The notes under the pieces were generated by a model that ran no database searches, was not told the origin of the DNA, and saw nothing but the letters and a program-made list of their open reading frames with translations. Shown piece by piece: positions 9,425-18,276 of a DNA stretch of 64,000 bases (within the stretch, counting starts at the first letter, position 1; every line of letters begins with the position of its first letter). This stretch comes from Rhizobium sp. BK376 (GTDB lineage: Bacteria; Pseudomonadota; Alphaproteobacteria; Rhizobiales; Rhizobiaceae), in assembly GCF_004341625.1 (NCBI RefSeq), contig NZ_SLZG01000014.1, positions 62,001 to 126,000 of the forward strand, written 5' to 3'. The position numbers were made by a program, and so were the translations under genes.

Positions 9425-11482
9425 TTACCTCCTTCGCCTGACGAGCGCATCTGCCGCAACGACACCTTCGCCGTCTGCGAGAACCATCAAGGGATTAATG
9501 TCCAGTTCCTCCAGCATTGCAGCGTTTGAAGCGACATAATCTGCCACCGATGCGACGGTCCGGACCAGAGCCCGCCAGTCACCCTTACGGCCGTTGCGAT
9601 AACCCATGATCAACTTGCTGATCCTAAGTTGCGAGAGCGCCGCGGCGATTTCCTCCTCCGTCGTAGGCAATACCAAAATTGCAGAATCTTCAAGCAATTC
9701 CACAAGGATTCCGCCGGCACCAACCGTGAGGTAAAGACCGGCGACGGGATCGCGCGCCGCGCCGATGATCAGCTCGGCTACTGGCGCGGGGATCATCTTT
9801 TCGACGAGGAAACCTGAACTGATCCCAGCCATCGATCGAGCTGCGGCTGAGACGCTCTCCGCGTCTTGAAGATTGAGCCGAACCGCCCCCGCTTCGGTTT
9901 TATGAGCTACACCCAGCCCCTTGAGGGCGACCGGAAAGCCGATTTCGGCCGCGGCACTCGCCGCCGCGTCCGGTGTCGTGGCCGTGCGGCTCTTGGGTAT
10001 CGCAACGCCGAACAGCGCCAGTTCAGCCTTTGCTTCGGCCTCCGTCAAAAGAACGGCGTCGCCATCTTGAGGGGTAGTGTCCAGAAACTTTGGCGGTTCA
10101 GCGCGTTGCCAGGCTGCTCCGATGGCCGCAGCCGTTTCCGCTGCTGCAAGGGTTTCGCTGATTCCGCTGAAAGGGACGACCCCGGCCTGCGTCAGCCCCA
10201 ATGCGACCTGTTCGGGCATGTTCTCGCCAAGCGTTGCGACGATGCCGGCGCGTGCGCCCGTAGCAGTGGAGGCATCGATCACGGCGTCCACTGTTGTCAT
10301 CCAGTCGGCTCCATCGCAGCGGTCGGCTCTGGGGAAATCCAGGACGACGAGATTGAGAGCGTACCCTCCGGCAAACATCGCGGAAAAAGCCTCCGTCAGC
10401 CGGATGCGATCTCCCCAGACGAAGGTGTGGTAGTCGAGCGGATTGGACAGGGTGACCATCTCGCCGAGGGTTCGGCGTAGGGGTGGTACCTGCCCGGGTG
10501 TCAGTGCGCGAAAGTCAACGCGGCGACCTACCGCTGCATCAGCCATCAGCGACGCCTCACCACCGGAACAGCTCATCGACGATATCTCGGCGCTGGCGAG
10601 AGGGCCGGCGATATGGAGCAGCTTCAACGTTTCGATCATCTCGGGCAATGTCGAGACGCGGCCGATGCCCAGGCGATCCAGTATGGCGGCGGAAACCGCA
10701 TCGCTGCCGGAGAGCGAAGCGGTATGCGAGACGGTCGCCCGTCGCGCCTTTTCCGATTTGCCGACCTTTAACGCGACCACCGGCTTCTTGAGTTCGCGGG
10801 CGCGCATTGCAAGGCGTTGCAAGGCCGCAAGACTATCGAAGCCCTCGATGTGTAGGCCGACGGTAGTGACGCGAGGATCTTCGAGGACCGCGCAGGCGAG
10901 GTCCGAAATTCCTGTCTGCGCTTGATTGCCGGCGGTCATCAGATAGGCGATCGGCAGACCGCGTGTCTGCATGGAGAGATTGATGGCGATGTTGGACGAT
11001 TGCGTCAGGATGGCAACGCCGCCTTCGGTGCGAAGGACGCCGTGTTGGTCCGGCCAAAGCAATGCGCCATCAAGGCCGTTGATAAGGCCATAGCAGTTCG
11101 GACCGATAATCGGCATATCGCCGGCGGCATCAACAAGCGCCGCCTGCAATTCGGCGCCATCGGCAAGTTCAGCTACAGCTTCGCGAAAGCCGGAGGCATA
11201 GCAGACAGCGCCACCGGCGCCCCGTTCGGCCAGATCTCGGACGATGTCGATCGTCAGCGTTCGGTTGACGCCGACGAACGCCGCGTCCGGCGCTGCCGGT
11301 AAGTCAGCGACGGACCGGTAGCATCGGCGACCAAGCACCTCGTCCAGCTTCGGATGCACGGGCCAGATCTCTCCGGCAAACCCCATGCGATCACATTGCT
11401 CGATCACCCGCCGCGCTTCTCTGCCGCCGAAAACGGCGATGGATTTCGGTCTGATGAGGCGGTCGAGTGACGCTTGGACCAT
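9425..11482 (-). CDS. NDP-forming acyl-CoA synthetase (probable betaine-CoA ligase)
   Basis: A 685-residue protein from ATG 11482 (MVQASLDRLIRPKSIAVFGG). The order is N-terminal CoA-binding Rossmann domain, succinyl-CoA-ligase-like domain, then C-terminal ATP-grasp domain from about residue 470. The phosphohistidine loop is present as VSHTASLSGSDAV. This is the fused alpha-beta architecture of ADP-forming acyl-CoA synthetases. Members activate acetate, pimelate, ferulate and other acids. Between CaiD-like and acyl-CoA dehydrogenase genes it most likely makes the CoA ester of gamma-butyrobetaine, crotonobetaine or carnitine. E. coli uses an unrelated AMP-forming ligase, CaiC. The gaps to both neighbouring genes are 4 bp. 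Confidence 0.88.
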   Translation of the reverse strand: MVQASLDRLIRPKSIAVFGGREARRVIEQCDRMGFAGEIWPVHPKLDEVLGRRCYRSVADLPAAPDAAFVGVNRTLTIDIVRDLAERGAGGAVCYASGFREAVAELADGAELQAALVDAAGDMPIIGPNCYGLINGLDGALLWPDQHGVLRTEGGVAILTQSSNIAINLSMQTRGLPIAYLMTAGNQAQTGISDLACAVLEDPRVTTVGLHIEGFDSLAALQRLAMRARELKKPVVALKVGKSEKARRATVSHTASLSGSDAVSAAILDRLGIGRVSTLPEMIETLKLLHIAGPLASAEISSMSCSGGEASLMADAAVGRRVDFRALTPGQVPPLRRTLGEMVTLSNPLDYHTFVWGDRIRLTEAFSAMFAGGYALNLVVLDFPRADRCDGADWMTTVDAVIDASTATGARAGIVATLGENMPEQVALGLTQAGVVPFSGISETLAAAETAAAIGAAWQRAEPPKFLDTTPQDGDAVLLTEAEAKAELALFGVAIPKSRTATTPDAAASAAAEIGFPVALKGLGVAHKTEAGAVRLNLQDAESVSAAARSMAGISSGFLVEKMIPAPVAELIIGAARDPVAGLYLTVGAGGILVELLEDSAILVLPTTEEEIAAALSQLRISKLIMGYRNGRKGDWRALVRTVASVADYVASNAAMLEELDINPLMVLADGEGVVAADALVRRRR

Positions 11483-11486
11483 CCGG

Positions 11487-12647
11487 TTACGCTCCGAAGG
11501 GCCGCAACAGGTCGCGGCTGATGATGTGCCGGTGGATTTCCGAGGTGCCGTCCCAGATGCGCTCGACGCGGGCGTCGCGCCAGAAACGGGCAAGCGGCAG
11601 GTCATCCATCAATCCCATGCCGCCATAGATCTGGATTGCCTCGTCGGTGACGCAGGCTAGCATCTCTGTCGCAAACAGCTTGGCCGAGGAGATTTCCCTG
11701 TTGGCCGGCAGACCCTGGTCGACCCGCCACGCGGCAGCCAGCGTCATCCATTCGGCGGCATCGATCTCAGTGATCATGTCGGCAAGCTTGAAGGAGACAC
11801 CCTGGTTGGCGCCGATGGGCTTGCCGAACTGCTTGCGTTCCGCTGCATAGGAGAGCGCAAGATCGAATGCGCGCCTGGCACGGCCGATGCAGGTTGCAGC
11901 CACGGTCAAGCGTGTGCCGGAAAGCCATTGATTTGCAATCTCAAATCCCTTGTGCAGCTCGCCGAGAATTTGCGACGCCGGCAGGCGGCAATCGGTAAAG
12001 TTAAGAATGCAGTTGTGATAGCCGCGATGGGATACCGACTCGTAGCCCTTGCGGATTTCGAAGCCCGGCGTGTCTCGGTCGACGAGAAAGGCGGTGATCT
12101 TCTTCTTCGTGCCCTTTGCCGTCTCCTCCTCGCCGGTCGCAGCAAAGACGATGACGAAATCGGCAATATCGGCATGGGAGATGAAATGCTTCGTGCCGTT
12201 CAGCACCCAGTCCGAACCATCGGGTCGGGCGGCACATTTCATGCCACGCATGTCGGAGCCGGCATCAGGCTCCGTAATTGCCAGAGCATCGAACTTCTCG
12301 CCGCGAACCGCAGGCAGGAGATAGCGATCGCGCTGCTCGCCCTCGCAGGCCATCAGGATGCCGGACGGACGGCCGAAATAGACGGTGAGGCCGAGCGATC
12401 CTCGTCCCAGTTCCCGTTCGACCAGCGTGAAGGTCAACGTATCGAGGCCGGCACCGCCGACCTCTTCGGGGAAATTGCAAGCAAAGAAGCCGAGCTCGAG
12501 GCACTTGCGCTTGATTTCCTGCCCGAGTTCTCGCGGCACGATGCCGGTGCGCTCGACTTCGTTTTCATGCGGATAGATTTCGGTCTCGACGAAGTCCCGG
12601 ACCGTCTTGACGATCAATTCCTGCTCTTCGCTCAATCCGAAATTCAT
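11487..12647 (-). CDS. Acyl-CoA dehydrogenase (probable gamma-butyrobetainyl-CoA dehydrogenase)
   Basis: A 386-residue FAD flavoprotein with the full acyl-CoA dehydrogenase layout. It has an alpha-helical N-domain, a beta-domain with ITEPDAGSDMRGMK and NGTKHFISHA, and a C-domain with RKQFGKPIGANQ and QIYGGMGLMDDLPLARFWRD. In operon context it would oxidise gamma-butyrobetainyl-CoA to crotonobetainyl-CoA, which the CaiD-like enzyme then hydrates. One oddity: the position that carries the catalytic glutamate in medium-chain enzymes (the E of YEGT) is Asp366 here (WDGTSE). I see no obvious glutamate at the isovaleryl-type alternative position. ATG 12647 is preceded by GGGGAGAG. Confidence 0.88.
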   Translation of the reverse strand: MNFGLSEEQELIVKTVRDFVETEIYPHENEVERTGIVPRELGQEIKRKCLELGFFACNFPEEVGGAGLDTLTFTLVERELGRGSLGLTVYFGRPSGILMACEGEQRDRYLLPAVRGEKFDALAITEPDAGSDMRGMKCAARPDGSDWVLNGTKHFISHADIADFVIVFAATGEEETAKGTKKKITAFLVDRDTPGFEIRKGYESVSHRGYHNCILNFTDCRLPASQILGELHKGFEIANQWLSGTRLTVAATCIGRARRAFDLALSYAAERKQFGKPIGANQGVSFKLADMITEIDAAEWMTLAAAWRVDQGLPANREISSAKLFATEMLACVTDEAIQIYGGMGLMDDLPLARFWRDARVERIWDGTSEIHRHIISRDLLRPFGA

Positions 12648-12661
12648 GATCCGCTCTCCCC

Positions 12662-14158
12662 TTAGCGTTTTTGTCCCACATGTCGGCCGGCTCCCTCCGG
12701 CGTCGGCAGTTTGGCGTGTTCCGCCGCAATCGCATTGACCTTCGCGAACACCTCTGCTGGTGCGGGCGTCGCTCTTCCGGCCTTCGTATCCACATGCAGC
12801 AGCATCTGCTCCGCTGTGGCAATCGCCTCTCCGGAAGCAGTCTCGTAAATCGTATGGAACACCTGCAGTCGCTTTTCGTCGGCGGAAAGAACCTGGCAGG
12901 TCGAATAGATGGCGTGGCCGAGCTTGGCCTCGCCGAGATGGCGAATATGCGTCTCGACAGAATAGTAGCTGTGGCCGCCCTCCACATAAGCGAGATCGAC
13001 GCCAATCAGCCGCAGCAGCGCATCGGAGGTGTCGCCGAAGACCTGCAGGTAGCGATGCTCGGTCATATGGCCATTGTAATCGACCCAGGCGGGGCTGACC
13101 TTGGTTTCAACGAGACGGAGTGGTCTTGCCGTATCATGCAGGGTCTTGTCGCTGCCTGCCGAGGCCCAAAGCGTCGCCTCGAACTCCTTGAGCAGCTTTC
13201 CAGCGCCCCAGCCCTTGCCGCCATGCCCACCCTTCAAGGCGTGGAAAATGCCGACAAGATTTTCGTCGCGGATGCGCTCGAGTTCGCGGATCGACAGGCC
13301 GTCGGCCTGTTCGTCGGATTGCTGGCCGATTTTTTCGACCAGAGCATCATCGAGATCGACGACATCGGTCAGCTTCGTCCAGGGCCACGCAAGGCAGGGT
13401 CCGAACTGGGCGAGGAAATGGCGCATGCCTGCTTCGCCGCCGGCGATGCGATATGTCTGGAACAGACCCATCTGGGCCCAGCGCAGGCCGAAGGAATAAC
13501 GGATGACGTCGTCCAGTGTCTCGACGGTGCAGATGTCGTCCTTGATAAGCCAAAGAGCCTCGCGCCAGAGCGCTTCCAGCAGGCGGTCGCCGACGAAAGC
13601 CTCGATCTCCTTGGCGATGTGAACGCCCTTCATGCCGATGGGGACAAGCTTGTCCATCGCGGACTTGATCGTCTCGGCCGACGTCTTCTCACCGCCGACG
13701 ATTTCGACCAGCGGCAGAAGATAGACCGGATTATAGGGATGCGCCACGAACAGCCGCTTGGGATGTTTCATGTCGCGCTGCAGATCGGTCGGCAGAAGGC
13801 CCGAGGTGGACGAGCCGATCAGCGCATCGGGCCTAGCTGCGGCATCGATCTGCGTCAGCACGTTGCGCTTGAGGTCGAGCCGTTCCGGTACGCTCTCCTG
13901 GATCCAGTCGGCACCCGCAACGGCTTCCTCAAGCGTCTTGCTGAAAGTCAACTTGCCACGCGGCGGTAGCGGAGCCCCTGTCAGCATCGCATATGCCTTT
14001 TCGGCATTGGCCAGCACTTCGCCGACGATGCGTTCGGCATCCGGATGCGGGTCGAACACCTTGACGTCGATCCCGGCCAGCAGAAACCGGGCGATCCAGC
14101 CGCCGCCGATGACGCCGCCGCCGACGCAGGCGGCCTGTCTGATCTTGCTCATGGCCAC
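12662..14158 (-). CDS. lcdH: L-carnitine dehydrogenase fused to thioesterase
   Basis: A 498-residue two-domain protein. Residues 1-330 are a 3-hydroxyacyl-CoA-dehydrogenase-like NAD enzyme with a Rossmann motif CVGGGVIGGGWIARF and a substrate-domain motif FVAHPYNPVYLLPLVEIVGG. From about 350 there is a 4-hydroxybenzoyl-CoA-thioesterase-type hotdog domain with the catalytic Asp in WVDYNGHM. Known Rhizobium L-carnitine dehydrogenases have this extra domain. The first domain oxidises L-carnitine to 3-dehydrocarnitine. The second probably hydrolyses betainyl-CoA, the product of the BKACE enzyme encoded 2 bp upstream, to glycine betaine. That coupling is strong support for the assignment. Confidence 0.92.
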   Translation of the reverse strand: MAMSKIRQAACVGGGVIGGGWIARFLLAGIDVKVFDPHPDAERIVGEVLANAEKAYAMLTGAPLPPRGKLTFSKTLEEAVAGADWIQESVPERLDLKRNVLTQIDAAARPDALIGSSTSGLLPTDLQRDMKHPKRLFVAHPYNPVYLLPLVEIVGGEKTSAETIKSAMDKLVPIGMKGVHIAKEIEAFVGDRLLEALWREALWLIKDDICTVETLDDVIRYSFGLRWAQMGLFQTYRIAGGEAGMRHFLAQFGPCLAWPWTKLTDVVDLDDALVEKIGQQSDEQADGLSIRELERIRDENLVGIFHALKGGHGGKGWGAGKLLKEFEATLWASAGSDKTLHDTARPLRLVETKVSPAWVDYNGHMTEHRYLQVFGDTSDALLRLIGVDLAYVEGGHSYYSVETHIRHLGEAKLGHAIYSTCQVLSADEKRLQVFHTIYETASGEAIATAEQMLLHVDTKAGRATPAPAEVFAKVNAIAAEHAKLPTPEGAGRHVGQKR

Positions 14159-14160
14159 CC

Positions 14161-15063
14161 TCAGCGCTTCGTCAGTTTCAGCTTGGTGCGGACCTCTTCC
14201 GGTCCGATGATCCGCGCGCCCATTCCCTCGATGACGGTGACCGCCTTTTCGACGAGCTGCGCGTTGGTGGCGAGCGCGCCCTTGCCGGCATAGAGGTTGT
14301 CTTCAAGGCCGACACGGACATTGCCGCCCGCGAGCACTGCGGCAGCCGGGTAGGCGAGGGCGTTTCGGCCGATCGAGAATGCCGAGAAGGTCCAGGATGA
14401 CGGAACGTTGTTGACCATCGCCATGAAGGTATTGAGGTCGTCCGGCGCGCCCCACGGAATGCCCATGCAAAGCTGGATCAGCACCGGATCCTGGATCAGG
14501 CCTTCCTCGACCAATTGCTTCGCGAACCAGAGATGGCCGGTGTCGAAGGCTTCGATTTCCGGACGGACGCCGAGATCCGTCATCTTCTTTGCCATGGCGC
14601 GCAGCATGGCCGGCGTATTGGTCATGACATAGTCGCCGAGATTGAAGTTCATCGTGCCGCAATCGAGCGTGCAAATCTCCGGCAGGCATTCGGCAACGTG
14701 CGAAACGCGCTCCGTGGCGCCGGCCATATCCGTACCCTTGGGGTTGAGCGGGAGAGGGCTTTCGACATCGCCGAAGATCAGATCGCCGCCCATGCCGGCG
14801 GTCAGGTTAAGCACGACGTCGATATCCGCGGAGCGGATTCGATCGGTCACTTCCTTGTAGAGGTCGTTGCGACGGCTGGCAGCGCCGGTCTCCGGATCGC
14901 GGACGTGGCAATGGACCACGGCTGCGCCGGCCTTGGCGGCATCGATGGCGGAATCGGCGATCTGTTTCGGCGTGATCGGCACGTGGTTCGACCGACTGGT
15001 GGTGTCGCCGGCACCGGTCACGGCGCAGGTGATGAAGACATCGCGGTTCATCGCAAGAGGCAT
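14161..15063 (-). CDS. BKACE-family dehydrocarnitine cleavage enzyme (DUF849)
   Basis: A 300-residue enzyme of the beta-keto acid cleavage family, from ATG 15063 with GGGAG upstream. The Zn-site HCHVRDP motif and the C-terminal GLEDNLY glutamate are present, with the TIM-barrel segments expected of Kce-type enzymes. The family condenses a beta-keto acid with acetyl-CoA to give acetoacetate and a new CoA thioester. Members in carnitine operons convert 3-dehydrocarnitine plus acetyl-CoA to betainyl-CoA plus acetoacetate. The downstream fused carnitine dehydrogenase/thioesterase supplies its substrate and removes its product. It is the promoter-proximal gene of the operon. Confidence 0.92.
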   Translation of the reverse strand: MPLAMNRDVFITCAVTGAGDTTSRSNHVPITPKQIADSAIDAAKAGAAVVHCHVRDPETGAASRRNDLYKEVTDRIRSADIDVVLNLTAGMGGDLIFGDVESPLPLNPKGTDMAGATERVSHVAECLPEICTLDCGTMNFNLGDYVMTNTPAMLRAMAKKMTDLGVRPEIEAFDTGHLWFAKQLVEEGLIQDPVLIQLCMGIPWGAPDDLNTFMAMVNNVPSSWTFSAFSIGRNALAYPAAAVLAGGNVRVGLEDNLYAGKGALATNAQLVEKAVTVIEGMGARIIGPEEVRTKLKLTKR

Positions 15064-15116
15064 TTTGTTCTCCCTCGTTTTGTGACCATTACGAAACAAG
15101 AGTGACGAACATGCTT

Positions 15117-15132
15117 TGCATTTACGGATGCA
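15117..15132. promoter_or_regulatory. Candidate operator in divergent carnitine promoter region
   Basis: The 105-bp gap between the divergent BKACE and regulator genes holds a short dyad, TGCAT-N6-ATGCA. A second TGC-containing element lies just beside it and an A/T-rich TATACAT follows at about 15136. The position suits an AraC/GlxA-type regulator site serving both directions. The arms are only 5 bp, so chance is possible. Confidence 0.35.
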
Positions 15133-15168
15133 TTCTATACATTTCCGGAAAAAGACGGGCGATCCAAT

Positions 15169-16164
15169 ATGCTAACTGCCTCCAATGAACGGCTCGATAT
15201 CGATCTTCTGGTCTTGCCGGAAACTAACCTCATTCTGCTCGCATCTGTCATCGAGCCCTTGCGCGGTGCGAATCGTATAGCGGGCAGCGAGATATATCGT
15301 TGGCGGGTCTTCACCTCAGAAGGCGAGCCGGTCGAAACGACGTGCCATCTCGCGGTGTCCGCGGAAGGTCCCTTCCGGCCGCAGCGTGATGCAGCCCCGC
15401 TTTTTGTGGTGGCGAGCTACAATTGGCAGCGTAGTGCGACCTCGTCGTTGAAGATGCAGTTATCCCAGACTGCGCGTTATCGTTCCTTCATCGCAGGTAT
15501 CGAGTCGGGCACGTGGTTGCTGGCGGAATCCAGCCTGCTCGATGACGTGTCCGCCACCATCCACTGGGAGGATTTCGAGGAGTTTTCCGCCGCCTATCCG
15601 CAGGTGAGATGCGTGCAGGACCGCTTCGTCATCGACGGCAAGCGGATAACGACAAGCGGCTCGCTACCGACGATCGACCTCATGCTCGAGGTGATCAGGC
15701 GGCGGCAGGGTTATTCGCTGGCCTTGGAGGTCAGCCGTCTCTTCAGCTATCAGCAGGCGCCATTCCAGCTGACCGATGGATCGCTTTCGCCGGCAGCGGC
15801 GGGACTTGACATGCGCGATCCACGAGTCGCGCAAGCCGTCAGAATGATGGAGGAGAACATCGAGCAGCCATTGGTGCTGACGCGACTTGCCCGCCGGGTC
15901 GGCGTCAGTGCCCGCCACTTGCAGGGGCTTTTCCGGGATAGTCTGGGCGCGCCACCGCATGTGCATTACCTCGCCCTGCGGCTCAATGCAGCACGTCGCA
16001 AGGTCATCGAGACAAGATCTTCCCTCGCAGACATCGCAGCGGCAACCGGCTTCAATTCCGCCTCTGCTTTTGCGCGGAGCTATCGGGCGAGTTTCTCCGA
16101 AAGCCCCTCCGAGACGCGCCGCCGGCTTCGCGCACGATCCGTTGCCATGAGTTCGGCGAGTTGA
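15169..16164 (+). CDS. GlxA-family AraC regulator (CdhR-like)
   Basis: A 331-residue regulator. The N-terminal two-thirds is a DJ-1/PfpI class-I-amidotransferase-like ligand domain (LDIDLLVLPETNLILLASVIEPLRGANRI). The C-terminal 100 residues are two AraC helix-turn-helices (LTRLARRVGVSARHLQGLFR and LADIAAATGFNSASAFARSY). Pseudomonas CdhR, which activates the carnitine dehydrogenase operon, has the same architecture. The gene is divergent from the carnitine operon, so it is the obvious activator, probably responding to carnitine or dehydrocarnitine. The ligand domain lacks a conserved catalytic triad as far as I can see, which is usual for this class. Confidence 0.9.
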   Translation: MLTASNERLDIDLLVLPETNLILLASVIEPLRGANRIAGSEIYRWRVFTSEGEPVETTCHLAVSAEGPFRPQRDAAPLFVVASYNWQRSATSSLKMQLSQTARYRSFIAGIESGTWLLAESSLLDDVSATIHWEDFEEFSAAYPQVRCVQDRFVIDGKRITTSGSLPTIDLMLEVIRRRQGYSLALEVSRLFSYQQAPFQLTDGSLSPAAAGLDMRDPRVAQAVRMMEENIEQPLVLTRLARRVGVSARHLQGLFRDSLGAPPHVHYLALRLNAARRKVIETRSSLADIAAATGFNSASAFARSYRASFSESPSETRRRLRARSVAMSSAS

Positions 16165-16261
16165 ACGGCGAAGAGCTCCTTTGGGGAAAAAGGGCATTCA
16201 CGAGAGCGGCCGTGGAGGTTAAGGTCGACGCTTCAAGAGCACATATTGGACCTGTTGCACC

Positions 16262-17494
16262 ATGACCGATACCGTTACAGACCGCTTTCTTCGCTACGTT
16301 GTCATCGACACCCAATCCGATCCCAAATCCCTGGCGCAGCCCTCCACGGAAAAGCAGAAGAACCTCGGTCGTCTGTTGGTCGAGGAATTGCTGGCCATCG
16401 GCCTTTCCGATGCGCATCTGGATGAGCACGGCTATGTCTACGCAACCGTTCCGTCGAACACGGACAAGTCGGTCCCGGTAATCTGCTTCTGTTCACATAT
16501 GGACACGGCGCCCGATTTCACGGGAACGAACGTCAAGCCTCAGATGGTGCGTGACTATCGCGGCGGCGATCTCCAGCTTTCCGGTGATCCGCAGCAGATC
16601 ATTCGCTTGAAGGATCATCCGGCGCTCGCCGACCAGATCGGCAATGACATCGTCACATCGGATGGCACGACCCTGCTCGGAGCCGACGACAAGGCCGGCT
16701 TGGCCGAAATCATGACCGCGGCGAAATTCCTGGTCGATCATCCGGATATCAAGCACGGAACGATCAAAATCCTCTTCACGCCTGATGAAGAGATCGGGCG
16801 CGGCGTCAACAAGGTCGATCTGGAAAAGCTCGGCGCCCAGTTCGCCTATACGATGGATGGCGAAACGGCGGGCCATATCGAGGACGAAACCTTTTCGGCC
16901 GATGGTGTCGAGATCACTATCCAGGGCGTTGCCATCCATCCGGGCTTTGCCAAGGGAAGGATGGAAAATGCCATCAAGATCGCCGGCGCGATCATCGACC
17001 GCCTGCCGAAGGACGTTGCGCCTGAAACCACCGAAGGCAGGCAGGGCTTTGTTCACCCGACCGGCGTGGTCGGCTCGATGGAAAAGGCCACGATCGGCTT
17101 TATCATCCGCGATTTCACGGATGAAGCCCTGACGACCAAGGAAGAGATGCTCGAGGCGATCGTGAAGGAGGTCATGGTCGGCTACCCCGGTTCCTCCTAC
17201 ACCTTCGAGGTCAAGCATCAGTACCGCAACATGAAGGTCGTCCTCGATCGCCACCCGGAGATTGTCGAAAACGCAGTCGATGCCATCAGGCGTGCGGGCA
17301 TGACACCGGTGCGCGGCAGCATCCGTGGTGGCACGGATGGGTCCCGGCTGTCATTCATGGGTTTGCCCTGCGCCAACATCTTCGCTGGCGGCCATGCCTT
17401 TCACTCGCCGCTCGAATGGGTCAGCCGGCAAGACATGGAGAAAGCGGCCAAGACGATCGTGGAGCTCGCGAAGGTCTGGGAGGAGCGGAGCTAG
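16262..17494 (+). CDS. pepT: Peptidase T (tripeptide aminopeptidase)
   Basis: A 410-residue M20-family dizinc aminopeptidase. Metal and catalytic motifs are in order: SHMDTAPDF (first His and Asp), SDGTTLLGADDKAGLAEI (bridging Asp), TPDEEIGRG (catalytic and ligand Glu), MDGETAGHIEDE, and a C-terminal GGHAFHSPLEWVS with the last His. Length matches E. coli PepT (408). It removes the N-terminal residue from tripeptides in the cytosol. It stands alone, 98 bp after the carnitine regulator on the same strand and convergent with the molybdoprotein gene. No functional link with either neighbour is evident. Confidence 0.93.
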   Translation: MTDTVTDRFLRYVVIDTQSDPKSLAQPSTEKQKNLGRLLVEELLAIGLSDAHLDEHGYVYATVPSNTDKSVPVICFCSHMDTAPDFTGTNVKPQMVRDYRGGDLQLSGDPQQIIRLKDHPALADQIGNDIVTSDGTTLLGADDKAGLAEIMTAAKFLVDHPDIKHGTIKILFTPDEEIGRGVNKVDLEKLGAQFAYTMDGETAGHIEDETFSADGVEITIQGVAIHPGFAKGRMENAIKIAGAIIDRLPKDVAPETTEGRQGFVHPTGVVGSMEKATIGFIIRDFTDEALTTKEEMLEAIVKEVMVGYPGSSYTFEVKHQYRNMKVVLDRHPEIVENAVDAIRRAGMTPVRGSIRGGTDGSRLSFMGLPCANIFAGGHAFHSPLEWVSRQDMEKAAKTIVELAKVWEERS

Positions 17495-17514
17495 TCTCGC
17501 CGCAAGGCGGATGA

Positions 17515-18177
17515 TCAATCCTCGGAGTAGCGCTGTTCCTTCCAGGGGTCGGCGTACATGTGATAGCCGTTCATCTCCCAGAACCCGGCTTTATCCGCCC
17601 GCAGCAGATCGATGCGACGCAGCCACTTGGCACTTTTCCAGAAGTAGAGGTGAGGGACCACCAGCCGCATCGGTCCGCCATGTTCGGCGCTGAGTGGCTG
17701 CCCCTCCCAGGCCGTGGCGAGGATGGCGTCTTCGGCGGCAAAATCGGCAAGCGGTAGATTGGTTTTGTAGCCATCATAGCTGGTCAGCATGACGTAATGT
17801 GCCTCGGCCTTCGGCATGACAAGATCGAGCAATTCGCGCGTCGAGACACCTTCCCAGCGATTGTCGTAGCGCGACCACGTCGTCACGCAATGAATATCGG
17901 TGACGCGCGTGCTCTGTTCGAGCGCCTGGAAATCGGCCCAGCGGAAGATAAGCGGATTTTCGACAAGGCCGCTCACTTCGAGCCGCCAACCGGATGTCAA
18001 AATCTCGGGCTGCTGCCCGAGGTCCAGCACAGGCCAGTTCTTGACGAGATGCTGGCCCGGCGGCAGCCGCTCAGTTTCAGGGCGACTGATGCGACCGGTC
18101 AGAAATTTGCCCTCTGCGGCCCAGCGGCGCTTCGAAAGGGTGAGCTTGCTATCGGTCGCTGCGTCTTCGTCGCTCAT
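17515..18177 (-). CDS. Sulfite oxidase-like molybdopterin oxidoreductase
   Basis: A 220-residue protein consisting of a single Mo-pterin (oxidored_molyb) domain. The Mo-ligand cysteine is Cys97 in TDIHCVTTWSRYDNRWEGV, and pterin-contacting motifs GGPMRLVVPHLYFWKSAKWL and W(E)MNGYH follow. There is no Tat or Sec signal, unlike periplasmic MsrP/YedY, and no dimerisation or heme domain. It belongs to the small cytosolic sulfite-oxidase-like (SORL/YuiH-type) proteins of unknown physiological substrate. It is oriented with the cyd operon but separated from it by a terminator-like hairpin. Confidence 0.87.
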   Translation of the reverse strand: MSDEDAATDSKLTLSKRRWAAEGKFLTGRISRPETERLPPGQHLVKNWPVLDLGQQPEILTSGWRLEVSGLVENPLIFRWADFQALEQSTRVTDIHCVTTWSRYDNRWEGVSTRELLDLVMPKAEAHYVMLTSYDGYKTNLPLADFAAEDAILATAWEGQPLSAEHGGPMRLVVPHLYFWKSAKWLRRIDLLRADKAGFWEMNGYHMYADPWKEQRYSED

Positions 18178-18276
18178 GTGGGCCTTCCCTATGCAAACAG
18201 TTCAATAGGGCATCCGCATCGACGCGGTGTCAAGCGGGGAGCGGCGATGGGGCGCGAGGCTCCATGTGAAAGGCAT

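Noticed and set aside
7960..9441. A 493-codon plus-strand frame across the binding protein and CaiD-like gene
   Set aside because: Spans two real genes antisense, with no motifs.
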